64,000 nucleotides of DNA, from NCBI GenBank assembly GCA_963742105.1, contig CAVUKN010000003.1, forward strand, positions 294,383-358,382. Direction: 5' to 3'. The translations under genes were made by a program, and so were the position numbers. This document shows positions 7,078-17,256 of this stretch, piece by piece (positions within the stretch are counted from its first letter, which is position 1; each line of letters begins with the position of its first letter). Below the pieces are notes generated by a model, which was given only the letters and a program-made list of their open reading frames with translations, had not been told where the DNA came from and did no database searches. Source of the stretch: Gp6-AA40 sp963742105 (GTDB lineage: Bacteria; Acidobacteriota; Vicinamibacteria; Vicinamibacterales; UBA2999).

Positions 7078-7795
7078 TCAAGTATTCGCGGACGCTCCGT
7101 GACAGGCCCACGAAGAGCGCATGACTGACGAGCGCGTGACCGATCGACACCTCGGCCAGATACGGGAGTCGCCGGAACATCATTAGATTCTCAAGGTCAA
7201 GATCGTGGCCGGCATTGACCGCCAACCCGAGCGCATGTGCCTGTTCCGCGGCCGCGGCAAACGTCGCGAACGACACGTCCGCGGCGGCAGCACCTTGCTC
7301 GAACGCGCGCGCGAACGGCTCGGTGTACAGCTCAACGCGATCGGCGCCCATGTCCGCCGCCCACCGCACCGCCTCCTCGTCGGCATCGACGAACAGGCTG
7401 ACGCGCACGCCGTGCTTCTGCATGGCAGCGACGATCTTCCGCATGAAATCACGCGGGGTGTGCGTCGACCAGCCGGCTTCACTCGTGATCTCACCCGGCT
7501 TGACCGGAACCAGCGTGCACTGCGTCGGCTTCACATCGTGCACGAGCTGCAGCAGGTCGGGTCGCGGATCGCCCTCGATGTTGTACTCAATGCCGGGATG
7601 CTGCCGGAGGAACGACGCGATGTCGTGAACGTCCGCCGTCGTGATGTGCCGCGCATCCGCCCGCGGATGCACCGTGATCCCCGGAGCACCAGCGTCGACA
7701 CACACACCGACCGCTTCGATGACCGACGGAATACGCCCCCCGCGTGAGTTGCGCACCGTGGCGATCTTGTTGACGTTTACGGACAGGCGGACCAA
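7064..7795 (-). CDS. pdxJ: Pyridoxine 5'-phosphate synthase
   Basis: 243 residues, the normal length. It condenses 1-deoxyxylulose 5-phosphate with 3-amino-1-hydroxyacetone 1-phosphate in the DXP-dependent route to vitamin B6. The family start VRLSVNVNKIATVRNSRGG, the ITVHPRADARHI segment, YNIEGDPRPDLL, the glutamate in DRVELYTEPFA and the closing EVSIGHALVSHAL phosphate site are all present. It sits between glmM and the hydrolase on the minus strand; the upstream gap is an AACTCCC heptad hairpin. Confidence 0.96.
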   Translation of the reverse strand: MVRLSVNVNKIATVRNSRGGRIPSVIEAVGVCVDAGAPGITVHPRADARHITTADVHDIASFLRQHPGIEYNIEGDPRPDLLQLVHDVKPTQCTLVPVKPGEITSEAGWSTHTPRDFMRKIVAAMQKHGVRVSLFVDADEEAVRWAADMGADRVELYTEPFARAFEQGAAAADVSFATFAAAAEQAHALGLAVNAGHDLDLENLMMFRRLPYLAEVSIGHALVSHALFVGLSRSVREYLNVLA

Positions 7796-7797
7796 CG

Positions 7798-7896
7798 AAA
7801 ACTCCCAACTCCCAAATTCCCAACTCCCAACAAGGTGGATTGATCGCGTCGCCCCAATCCGGTTTGGGAATTGGGAGTTGGTCCTTTTGGGAGTTT
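7798..7896. repeat. AACTCCC heptad array, inverted pair (family S3)
   Basis: AACTCCC units at 7800-7830, a 32-bp unique spacer, then GGGAGTT/GGGAATT units at 7863-7896. It fills the whole gap between glmM and pdxJ and reaches the glmM stop codon. Confidence 0.9.
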
Positions 7897-9262
7897 ATAC
7901 CGTGACCCCAACGTGGGTTTTGACGGCGTCGATGATCTCCTGGCCCCAGCGACGGATTTCTGCTTCGTCCTCGCCCTCGAGCATCACGCGCAGGAGCGGC
8001 TCAGTACCGGAGTAACGCACCAGCAGACGGCCGTTGCCGGCCAGTCGAGACTCGACAGCCGACATCACCGCGGCGACCTCGGGAACGGTCTTCAGATCCA
8101 CCTTGTGCTGCACCCTCAGGTTCATCAACACCTGCGGATACGCAGTCAGCTCCGAAGCAAGATCCGCCAGCGACCGCCCGGTCGTCATCATCGTCCGCAG
8201 CACGTTGAGTGAGGTCGCAATGCCGTCGCCGGTGAACAGGTAGTCGGAGAAGATCACGTGACCCGACTGTTCGCCGCCGAGCGCGATATTGCGCCGCATC
8301 ATCTCTTCCATCACGTACTTGTCACCGACGGGACACCGCACCATGTCGATGCCGGCGTCGCGCAACGCCAGTTCGAGCCCGATGTTGCTCATCACCGTCG
8401 CGACGATGGCGTTGCTGCGCAGGCGGCCTTCGCGCTGCAGCTGCTTGGCGCATAGCAGCATCACGGCGTCACCATCGACAACTTTCCCGGTGGCGTCCAC
8501 GAAGATCGCGCGATCGCCGTCCCCGTCGTAGGCGATGCCCAACTGAAAGCCATCGGCGACGACGGCTGCGGCAAGATCGTCGGGATGCGTGGAGCCGCAG
8601 CGCAGGTTGATGTTGCGGCCATCCGGCTCGCACCCCATGCACCGGACCTCGAATCCGAGCTCGTTGAACAATCGGGGTGCGACGGTCGTGGTCGCGCCGT
8701 TGGCGCAATCGATCGCCACGCGCATGCCCCGCATCCGCGGATCAGCCGACAGGATCTCGCGCAGGTGCGCGATGTACTCAGAGCGGTAGTCGATCTGCTC
8801 CACCGGCGACGCGTCGCCGGTCGGAACGGACCATGACGTGTCCGCGAGAATCGATTCGACATGCTGTTCGAGCGTCTCGGTGAACTTCTCGCCCGCCCCG
8901 GAGAAAACCTTGATGCCGTTGTCTTCGAACGGGTTGTGTGATGCCGAAATCACGACGCCGGCCGTGTAGCCAAGCCGTGGCGTGACATAAGCGACCGCGG
9001 GCGTAGGAATGATGCCGGCGCTGGTCAGCGTCCCGCCCTGGCTGCGGATCCCGAATCCGAGCTCGCGCTCGATCCATCCCCCCGACTCACGTGTGTCGCG
9101 ACCCGACAGGAACCTGATGTTCTGCGGATGCGGAGCTTCCGGCTGATCGTCGTGACGGAGCGCCCGCACGAGCGCCGCACCGAGACGCCGCACCGTCGGC
9201 ACCTCCAAGGGGAAAACACCTGCCTTGCCACGAACTCCGTCGGTCCCGAACAACCGGCTCAT
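7895..9262 (-). CDS. glmM: Phosphoglucosamine mutase
   Basis: 455 residues. It interconverts glucosamine-6-phosphate and glucosamine-1-phosphate for UDP-GlcNAc synthesis. The N-terminus RLFGTDGVRGKAG, the phosphoserine loop VISASHNPFEDNG (Ser near 105), the metal loop YDGDGDRAIFVD and the sugar/phosphate-binding RYSGTEPLLRVM near the end are all intact. Downstream of cdaA and cdaR, the classical c-di-AMP gene order in which GlmM contacts and restrains CdaA. Confidence 0.97.
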   Translation of the reverse strand: MSRLFGTDGVRGKAGVFPLEVPTVRRLGAALVRALRHDDQPEAPHPQNIRFLSGRDTRESGGWIERELGFGIRSQGGTLTSAGIIPTPAVAYVTPRLGYTAGVVISASHNPFEDNGIKVFSGAGEKFTETLEQHVESILADTSWSVPTGDASPVEQIDYRSEYIAHLREILSADPRMRGMRVAIDCANGATTTVAPRLFNELGFEVRCMGCEPDGRNINLRCGSTHPDDLAAAVVADGFQLGIAYDGDGDRAIFVDATGKVVDGDAVMLLCAKQLQREGRLRSNAIVATVMSNIGLELALRDAGIDMVRCPVGDKYVMEEMMRRNIALGGEQSGHVIFSDYLFTGDGIATSLNVLRTMMTTGRSLADLASELTAYPQVLMNLRVQHKVDLKTVPEVAAVMSAVESRLAGNGRLLVRYSGTEPLLRVMLEGEDEAEIRRWGQEIIDAVKTHVGVTV

Positions 9263-9264
9263 GT

Positions 9265-9342
9265 ATCTCCTGACAGGCGGGCCTGAAGGCCGGCCTACGT
9301 TCCAGCTTCACGGCGGGCCTGAAGGCCCGTCCTACGGCTAAC
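9265..9342. repeat. GC mini-hairpins (family R4)
   Basis: Two back-to-back units, AGGCGGGCCTGAAGGCCGGCCTAC and GGCGGGCCTGAAGGCCCGTCCTAC in outline, each folding into an 8-9 bp GC stem with a tiny CTGAAGG-centred loop. They occupy the cdaR-glmM gap. Related units occur at 7020, 25520, 36966, 37600, 40232, 38858 and 48290. Confidence 0.85.
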
Positions 9343-10237
9343 GAATCCTCACGCGCACCTGTTCCGGCTCGATGCTCACGACGCCTACCCGCGCCGGCGG
9401 CACCACCTTGACCGGCAGGTCGTATTGACCCGGGCCAAGTCCGCTGACGTCCACGGACGCATCGAACTCCGTCGCATCAGCCTGCGCCTCTCGCGGGCCG
9501 TGCACGTGTACTGTGACCGATTGCGGCTGCACCTGCACCTGCCGCGACGCATTCCTGACCTGCACGCCGACTCCGGACACAGTCCAGCGGACTGGCGCGG
9601 CGGCAACGTTGACGGTGACGCGGGTGGTCTGCAGCGACTGGAGGCGAATCGACGGATCGGGAGACCCGACGGTGACTGTTTCCGTAATGGGACCGGAAGC
9701 ACCCGTCACGACCACCGGCTCGGTGATCGCCTCGGTCAGGGCCTTCAATGCACCGGCCGGACCGACGACTTCCACCGTCGACGGCTCCGCGGCGATTGTC
9801 CCCACCACGAATCCTGGTGCCGGTTCGCCTTCGACCACCGGCGCGATCGGCACGCGCTTGGTCACCGACGGTTCGAACCGGATTGAGATGCTCGAGGGCG
9901 CAACCTGGACGACGTCGATGCCGAACGGCACGCGAACATCGCGGCTCGCCAGATGGAAGAGCCGCTGGCCCGGCCGGGCTGTCCGCAGATCCATGACAGC
10001 AACAACTTCACCGGTCGAAATCCGGCTCAAGGCACCCGATGACCCGCGCACCCGCACTTCGACGATATCCGGCGCATCGCCGACCACCTCGAGACGTGCC
10101 GGCAGATTCGTGAACTCGAGCGGAACTCTCAGCGAGCGTTCGACGATCTGCTCGCCCGAGACGATGAGCCAGAGCAGTGCCGCCAACCCGATCGACACCA
10201 CCTTCAAGCCGACGTGACGCAGGGCGCGGATCGCCAT
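9338..10237 (-). CDS. cdaR: YbbR-domain regulator of diadenylate cyclase
   Basis: 299 residues from the ATG at 10237; the start overlaps the cdaA stop as TGATG. An N-terminal membrane anchor (VVSIGLAALLWLIVSGEQ, ~10-28) precedes several YbbR repeats of about 80 residues (e.g. VPLEFTNLPARLEVVGDAPD, VEVRVRGSSGALSRI, VPIAPVVEGEPAPGFVV). CdaR proteins sit outside the membrane and modulate CdaA. The stop-start overlap and gene order cdaA-cdaR-glmM support this directly. Confidence 0.93.
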   Translation of the reverse strand: MAIRALRHVGLKVVSIGLAALLWLIVSGEQIVERSLRVPLEFTNLPARLEVVGDAPDIVEVRVRGSSGALSRISTGEVVAVMDLRTARPGQRLFHLASRDVRVPFGIDVVQVAPSSISIRFEPSVTKRVPIAPVVEGEPAPGFVVGTIAAEPSTVEVVGPAGALKALTEAITEPVVVTGASGPITETVTVGSPDPSIRLQSLQTTRVTVNVAAAPVRWTVSGVGVQVRNASRQVQVQPQSVTVHVHGPREAQADATEFDASVDVSGLGPGQYDLPVKVVPPARVGVVSIEPEQVRVRIR

Positions 10238-11055
10238 CAGGCGAGCGAGCTCCGCGACTCGGCCGCTGCCCTGGCGCGCCTCCGGCGGCCGCCGAGCAGC
10301 GCGCGCAGGCGCACCCGCAGCGCGTCGCCTGAGAGTCCGCGTTCGATGGCACCGCCAGTCACCACCGAGATGATCGCGGTCTCCTCCGACACCACGATCG
10401 CGACGGCGTCGTTCTCCTCGGTGATGCCGATGGCAGCGCGGTGGCGTGTGCCGAGATCGCGGCTCACCAGCGGATTCACCGAGAGCGGCAGGAAACACGC
10501 GGCCGCAGCCACGCGATCGACCTGGATGATGACGGCGCCGTCATGCAGCGGCGATCCAGGCTGGAAGATCGACCCGATCAGGTCGTACGTCACCATGGCA
10601 TCGAGCGGAATGCCACCCTCGATGTAGTTCCGCAACCCGATCTGTCGCTCGATGACGATGATCGCCCCTGTATACCGGGCGGCGAGCGACGTCGTCGCCA
10701 CGACCAGCTCCTCGATCGTCTCGTCCGCGCTCGAGGCACGCTCGAAATAGCGGAAGAACGGTGCCCGGCCGAAGTGCGCGAGCGCGCGACGGATGTCCGC
10801 CTGGAACAGCACGATGATCGCGAAGACGACATAGCCCGCCAGATTGCGGATGACCCAGTTGACCGTCTCGAGCTGCAGCCATCGGGACAAAAAGTACAGG
10901 CCGATGATGAAGCCGCCGCTCAGCGCCATCTGTGCCGCGCGCGTGCCGCGGATGAGCAGCAGCAGCTCGTAGATGAGGATCGAAACCAGGCCGATGTCGA
11001 GCAGGTCGGACCAGGAAATCGCCGGCCGCTGCAGCAGCTCCGTGAGCCAGTCCAT
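10237..11055 (-). CDS. cdaA: Membrane diadenylate cyclase (c-di-AMP synthase)
   Basis: 272 residues. Three N-terminal membrane helices (LLDIGLVSILIYELLLLI, AQMALSGGFIIGLYFLSRWL, NWVIRNLAGYVVFAIIVLF) precede the DAC domain. The catalytic motifs are present: DGA in SPLHDGAVIIQ and RHR in LGTRHRAAIGITE. It converts two ATP to cyclic di-AMP, a regulator of osmolyte uptake and cell-wall turnover. TGATG overlaps with both folP upstream and cdaR downstream indicate a tightly coupled folP-cdaA-cdaR unit. An Arg-rich tail (GGRRRRARAAAE) follows the domain. Confidence 0.96.
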   Translation of the reverse strand: MDWLTELLQRPAISWSDLLDIGLVSILIYELLLLIRGTRAAQMALSGGFIIGLYFLSRWLQLETVNWVIRNLAGYVVFAIIVLFQADIRRALAHFGRAPFFRYFERASSADETIEELVVATTSLAARYTGAIIVIERQIGLRNYIEGGIPLDAMVTYDLIGSIFQPGSPLHDGAVIIQVDRVAAAACFLPLSVNPLVSRDLGTRHRAAIGITEENDAVAIVVSEETAIISVVTGGAIERGLSGDALRVRLRALLGGRRRRARAAAESRSSLA

Positions 11056-11942
11056 CAGGAAGCGGCCCGATGATACTTCTGAATTTCGTCGGCCACCCGC
11101 ACCACCTGTACCAGCTCACGGACGGCGTGCACACGCACCACGTGCGCGCCGGCGGCCACAGCGGTCGCGACGGTGGCGGCCGTCGCCCAGTCACGATCCA
11201 GCGGTGGCACCTCGCGTCCCAGCGCCCGCGTCAGAAATCCCTTGCGCGAGGCGCCGACGACCAGCGGACGTCCGAGGTCGCCAAACGCCTCGAGCCGGCC
11301 GAGCACTTCATAGCTGTGGGGAGGTTCCTTCGCGAAACCAAGGCCCGGGTCGATGAGCACTCGCTCTTTCGCCACCCCGGCGCCGGTCGCAAACGCGATG
11401 CTCTCTTGCAGTTCGTCGAGCACCTCGTCCACGACGTCGTGATAGTCGGCGTGTCGATACATTTCGCTCGAGCGCCCGCGCGTGTGCATCAGGATCAATG
11501 CCGCGCCCCGTCGGGCAACGACGCCGCCGAGCGCCGGCTCGTAGCGCAGGCCGCTGATGTCGTTGACGATCGACGCGCCAGCCGCGAGCGCCGCATCCGC
11601 CACTGCCGCCTTGTACGTGTCGACTGAAATCGGCACGGTGACGCGCGCGGCCAGCCGCTCCACCACCGGAATGACCCGCGCGAGCTCGGCGCTTGCCGAA
11701 AGCGGCTGCGCCCCCGGCCGCGTCGATTCGCCGCCCACGTCCAGCAGGTCCGCCCCGTCCACGACCATCTGCACCGCCGCGTCCACGGCGCGGTCGACGT
11801 CCTGATGCAGACCGCCGTCCGAAAACGAATCGGGCGTCACGTTGACGATGCCCATCACGAGCGTGCGTGATCCCAACGACAGCGATCGCCCGTTGGGAAG
11901 GGAAATCTCAAAACGACGGCGCACGGTGGTGCAACAGTACAA
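11055..11942 (-). CDS. folP: Dihydropteroate synthase
   Basis: 295 residues as drawn. It condenses p-aminobenzoate with dihydropterin pyrophosphate in folate synthesis. Motifs: MGIVNVTPDSFSDGG (pABA/pterin site), DVGGESTRPGA, SIVNDISGLRY, LMHTRG, DPGLGFAKEP, VGASRKGFL and the terminal HVVRVHAVRE. The start at 11942 (MYCCTTVRRRF) is uncertain because it abuts a repeat array; an internal start nearer LPNGRSLSLG is possible. It lies between ftsH and cdaA, as ftsH-folP-glmM order in many bacteria, here with cda genes inserted. Confidence 0.95.
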   Translation of the reverse strand: MYCCTTVRRRFEISLPNGRSLSLGSRTLVMGIVNVTPDSFSDGGLHQDVDRAVDAAVQMVVDGADLLDVGGESTRPGAQPLSASAELARVIPVVERLAARVTVPISVDTYKAAVADAALAAGASIVNDISGLRYEPALGGVVARRGAALILMHTRGRSSEMYRHADYHDVVDEVLDELQESIAFATGAGVAKERVLIDPGLGFAKEPPHSYEVLGRLEAFGDLGRPLVVGASRKGFLTRALGREVPPLDRDWATAATVATAVAAGAHVVRVHAVRELVQVVRVADEIQKYHRAAS

Positions 11943-12063
11943 GTGGGAAGTTGGAAGTTCAAAGTGGAAAGTAGAAAGTGGGCCCTGGCCCCGAGGCAGT
12001 CAGCGTCGCGGTACAGCCAAACGGCTCGCCGTGAGGCGAGCCGTCCAACTTCAAACTTACTTT

Positions 12064-14028
<1,965 letters not shown>

Positions 14029-14034
14029 AGGGTA

Positions 14035-15057
14035 TCACTTCGACCCGGCATCCTGCTGTATTAAGACCAGCTTTCCGCCGCGAAGTTCCACGCGGGCTCC
14101 GGGGAGGTCAGCCGATCGGCGGTGACCGGCGGCGACCTCGAGCGCGGCGTCCACATGGTCGAACCCCACCTCACGGCCGCCGGACAGGGATCTGAGTGCA
14201 CGGAGGAGCACGCGGCGGCGGAGGGCAGCGGGTTCGGCGGTCAACTCGACGGCATCGACCTGAATGGTCGGACCGGCGTCAACACACAGTTCAGAATATC
14301 GGTCGGTCGCCAGCCGATCGAGACAGTCGCCGTCCTCGCGCGCCAGATCCGCCGCTCTGGCCAGGCCGCCGAGCGGGGATCCCCCATAAGCTGCCTCCAG
14401 TTCCGGCAACACCCGGTGGCGCACCCGGTTGCGGGGATTGGTCAGGTCCGCATTCGTCTCGTCCTCGACCCAGGACTCGCCCTGTTCCCGCAGGTACGCC
14501 CGCAAATCCGCCCGGGGCACGTCGATCAAGGGCCGGATCACCTGGTCGCGACGGGGATAGATACCGCCAATACCGGTCAGCCCGGCCCCCCGCGCCAGCT
14601 TCAGCAGGACCGTTTCGGCCTGATCGTCACGAGTGTGCCCGACCGCCACCACGTCTGCTCCGACCCGTTGCGCCGTCCGGCGCAGGAAGTCGTAGCGGAC
14701 GCGGCGGGCGGCGTCCTCGAGTGACATGTGCTGGGTAGCGGCAAAAACGGGGACATCGACCGTTTCGACCTGGATAGGCAACTCGCAGCGCCCGGCGAAG
14801 GCGCGACAGAACGCCTCGTCGCTGGCTGCCCCTGGCCGGATTCGATGATTCAGATGAGCAAGCGCGGCAATGCTGAACCCGCCGTAACGCGCCAGTTCGC
14901 GAAGGATCAGGGTCAGGGCGACGGAGTCGGAGCCGCCGGACAAGCCGATGACAACCGCGCTGCCCTGGGGCAGCAGGTCATAGCGGCGAATGCTTCGGCG
15001 GATGTTCTGGAGAAGAGCTGACAAAACAACTCCCAACTCCCAACAACTATCGCTCAC
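14035..15057 (-). CDS. tilS: tRNA(Ile)-lysidine synthetase
   Basis: 340 residues as drawn. It attaches lysine to C34 of tRNA-Ile(CAU), changing decoding from AUG to AUA. PP-loop ATPase motif GLSGGSDSVALTLIL near residue 40; also LNHRIRPGAASDEAFC, VGHTRDDQAETVLLKLARGAG and the NADLTNPRNRVRHRVLPELE segment. The first ~10 residues (SDSCWELGVV) are read from AACTCCC repeats. A TTG at 15024 (LSALLQNIRRSIRRYDLL) is an equally good start. It is followed by ftsH only 6 bp downstream. A tRNA with CAT anticodon lies just upstream. Confidence 0.95.
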   Translation of the reverse strand: MSDSCWELGVVLSALLQNIRRSIRRYDLLPQGSAVVIGLSGGSDSVALTLILRELARYGGFSIAALAHLNHRIRPGAASDEAFCRAFAGRCELPIQVETVDVPVFAATQHMSLEDAARRVRYDFLRRTAQRVGADVVAVGHTRDDQAETVLLKLARGAGLTGIGGIYPRRDQVIRPLIDVPRADLRAYLREQGESWVEDETNADLTNPRNRVRHRVLPELEAAYGGSPLGGLARAADLAREDGDCLDRLATDRYSELCVDAGPTIQVDAVELTAEPAALRRRVLLRALRSLSGGREVGFDHVDAALEVAAGHRRSADLPGARVELRGGKLVLIQQDAGSK

Positions 15058-15155
15058 CCAACTCCCAAAAAGGGCCGTCGGCGAACGTGTGGCAGTTGGT
15101 CTCGCGTCAGAGGTTGGGAGTTGGTCTGCCGTCAGACGTTGGGAGTTGGGAGTTC
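15026..15155. repeat. AACTCCC heptad array, inverted pair (family S3)
   Basis: CAACTCCC units at 15028-15067, a spacer with a GTCGGCGAACGTGTGG segment, then GTTGGGAG units at 15111-15152. It overlaps the tilS 5' end and stops 9 bp before the tRNA 3' end. Confidence 0.88.
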
Positions 15156-15163
15156 TGATGATA

Positions 15164-15237
15164 TGCCGGAGGGCGGACTCGAACCGCCGACCCCGCGCTT
15201 ATGAGACGCGTGCTCTAACCGTCTGAGCTACTCCGGC
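15164..15237 (-). tRNA. tRNA-Met (anticodon CAT)
   Basis: 74-nt cloverleaf without encoded CCA. Acceptor GCCGGAG/CTCCGGC with A73, D-arm GCTC...GAGC, anticodon stem CGCGT/GCGCG around loop CTCATAA, and T-arm GGCGG-TTCGAGT-CCGCC. The anticodon is CAT. The loop and variable region (CATAA...GGGGTC) look like elongator tRNA-Met, but a TilS-modified tRNA-Ile2(CAT) cannot be excluded from the anticodon alone. It lies about 110 bp upstream of tilS on the same strand. Confidence 0.93.
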
Positions 15238-15249
15238 ACAAACCTCAAT

Positions 15250-15650
15250 GATAACCCCGGCGGAGAGGGCGGAGGTAACGGGCGAAGGGGTCGGAGGTCG
15301 CGGCCGGAGAGGACGGGGACAACGGACGGAGAAGGCGGAGGCAACGGGATCACAAACGGGGAAACGGGGGAACGGGGACGAACGGTAAGACCACGCAGGT
15401 GAGTTCGAGCACCGCACCTCGAGCGCGGTTGCGGTGACCAGCGGGCTGCCGACGCGGCCCGCTTCGCGGGCCTCACCGGCTGCGTGAGAGCGTCAGACAC
15501 AAGCCTTTCATGGATCAAGCGAGGGCTTGTGTCTGGCGCTCTCGCGCAGCCGTAGCCGCCGAAGGCGGCCGTCGGCAGCCCCCCGTTCGTCCCCGTTTCC
15601 CCGTTGCTCCGTTTGTGAACCCGTTTCTTCCGTCAACCCCGTTGCCGAAT
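15250..15650. repeat. Composite palindrome E3
   Basis: S7 units (ACGGGGA, ACGGAGG and variants) at 15255-15388; conserved core at 15443-15583 with GGCCCGCTTCGCGGGCC and the stem AGCGTCAGACACAAGCC...GGCTTGTGTCTGGCGCT; inverted S7 units at 15585-15650. The inner stem differs in sequence from E1/E2 (CAGACACAAG instead of CCAAACACAAG), but both strands of the stem have changed together, so pairing is conserved. Confidence 0.85.
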
Positions 15651-15913
15651 CACGCCAGCGCCGCCGCGATGAGCGGGATCAGGATCTCCTGGTGACCCAC
15701 CAGGGAGATTCCCCTGGTCGCGAACCAGGGCAGCGGCTCTGAGGAACGCTTCCTGGCAGGACGACCGCCGACCCGCAATTCAGGTAGACCCCGCCCGCGA
15801 GCCCGCGACCGATCATGACGTAGCGGAAATCACGAAGCGTCGTCTCGCCCCATGGCAGCGCCGGAGGCGAGCAGATGCATGTGAGTGATGTCCGTCCCGA
15901 TCGCAACATGCAC
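15651..15913 (-). pseudogene. Decayed 3' copy of the deoxyhypusine-synthase-like gene
   Basis: This segment aligns with the 3' part of the intact gene at 16170-16535 at an offset of 519 bp: shared stretches such as CACGCCAGCGCCGCCGC and GACCCGCAATTCAGGTAGAC. It lacks about 104 bp internally, has frameshifts and diverges at its 5' end where a composite palindrome begins. It is a non-functional by-product of a tandem duplication that also copied the adjacent palindrome. Confidence 0.8.
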
Positions 15914-16165
15914 GGAGGTGAGTTCGACGACGAGACCTCGCACGCAGTTGCCGTGACAAGCGGGCTGCCGACGCGGCCCGCTTCGCGGGCCTCACCGGCT
16001 GCGTGAGAGCGTCAGACACAAGCCTTTCATGGATCAAGCGAGGGCTTGTGTCTGGCGCTCTCGCGCAGCCGTAGCCGCCGAAGGCGGCCGTCGGCAGCCC
16101 CCCGTTCGTCCCCGTTTCCCCGTTGCTCCGTTTGTGAACCCGTTACCCCCGTCCACCCCGTTGCC
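15914..16165. repeat. Composite palindrome E4 (duplicate of E3)
   Basis: The core at 15962-16102 is almost identical to E3's core 519 bp upstream, with the same right S7 arm (16103-16160), but the left S7 arm is missing and replaced by the pseudogene junction. It abuts the stop codon of the intact gene at 16169. Confidence 0.85.
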
Positions 16166-16168
16166 GGA

Positions 16169-17104
16169 TCACGCCAGCGCCGCCGCAATCAGCGGAATCA
16201 GGATCTCGTGGTGACCGACGAGCGATATCCCGGCGCCGCCCGTGCCAGCAACCGGACGTGACACGACGTTGGTCTGCGGACGATACATCCGCAGGAAATC
16301 GATGTTCACCGTCGTCAGGTTGTCGAGCGAGATCCCCTGGTTCCGAACGAGGGCAACGGCTTTGAGGAACACTTCCGGCAGGACCACCGCCGACCCGCAA
16401 TTCAGGTAGACCCCGCCCGCGAGGCGCGCGACCGATGTCGTGAAGTAGCGGAAATCACGGAGCGTCGTCTCGCCAATGGCAGCGCCGGAGGCGAGCGGAT
16501 GCATGTGAATGATGTCCGTGCCCAACGCGACATGCACGGTCAACGGAATCTGCAACCGGTGCGCGGCTGCCGCAAGGCTCCTTGACGCATGCGGCGGCGC
16601 GTGCTGACCGAGGTACTCGCTGACCGCCTGTCCGAGCCCTTTCTGAGCCTCCGCTGCCGCTCGGATCACTTCGTTGAGGATGCGACCTGTTTCCTCCGCC
16701 ATCCCGAAGCGTCCCGGCCCGAGTGCCGCGTCAACGTCTTCCGACGTCGCGCCGGCCAACGCCACTTCGAAGTCGTGAATGATGCCGGCGCCATTCATCG
16801 CCAGCGCCGACACGTATCCGCGCTCCATCAGATCGATGAGCACTGGCGACAGACCGGTCTTGATGACGTGTGCGCCGATGCCCCAGACGATGCCCGCGCG
16901 ACGACCCTTCGCCGCACTAAGCGCAGTCACCACGCGGCGGATGTCCAGCCCGCCGAGGATGCTGGGCAGCGACTCGAACCACTCCTTGAACGTCGCGTCC
17001 GCGCTGACCGGCCGCGCGAAGTCCTCCGCGTGCGCCTTGCTGGCCCGCGACGCGAGCGGATAGGTGTGGACACCTGAGAGATCGAACTCTTCGTAAGCGG
17101 GCAT
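16169..17104 (-). CDS. Uncharacterised deoxyhypusine-synthase-like protein
   Basis: 311 residues, no signal peptide. Visible conserved-looking segments: GIVWGIGAHVIKTGLSPVLI, ALAMNGAGIIHDFEVALAG, TSEDVDAALGPGRFGMAEET, HVALGTDIIHMHPLASGAAIG, GGVYLNCGSAVVLPEVFLKA and a C-terminal GTGGAGISLVGHHEILIPL. The order of glycine-rich loops resembles the NAD-binding deoxyhypusine synthase fold, but the active-site lysine motif is not recognisable and no eIF5A partner is seen. Enzymatic role unknown; family call is tentative. Next to queA on the same strand. A decayed partial copy lies immediately downstream. Confidence 0.6.
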   Translation of the reverse strand: MPAYEEFDLSGVHTYPLASRASKAHAEDFARPVSADATFKEWFESLPSILGGLDIRRVVTALSAAKGRRAGIVWGIGAHVIKTGLSPVLIDLMERGYVSALAMNGAGIIHDFEVALAGATSEDVDAALGPGRFGMAEETGRILNEVIRAAAEAQKGLGQAVSEYLGQHAPPHASRSLAAAAHRLQIPLTVHVALGTDIIHMHPLASGAAIGETTLRDFRYFTTSVARLAGGVYLNCGSAVVLPEVFLKAVALVRNQGISLDNLTTVNIDFLRMYRPQTNVVSRPVAGTGGAGISLVGHHEILIPLIAAALA

Positions 17105-17118
17105 GGCGCGAGATTAGC

Positions 17119-17256
17119 AGGACTTTGGACTTTGGACTTTGGTGTTGGCCGTTGAGCGGCGCTGGGCGCCGGAACGCGAAGCTTCGACCTACCCCCGAAG
17201 ATCCAAAGTCCAAAGACGCCAAAGACCAAAGACCAAAGACTCCAAAGTCCAGTCAA
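17119..17256. repeat. ACTTTGG heptad array, inverted pair (family S6)
   Basis: GGACTTTGGACTTTGG units at 17120-17147 face CCAAAGT, CCAAAGA units at 17200-17251, around a 50-bp unique spacer. It fills the gap between queA and the downstream gene and touches the queA stop. Confidence 0.88.
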
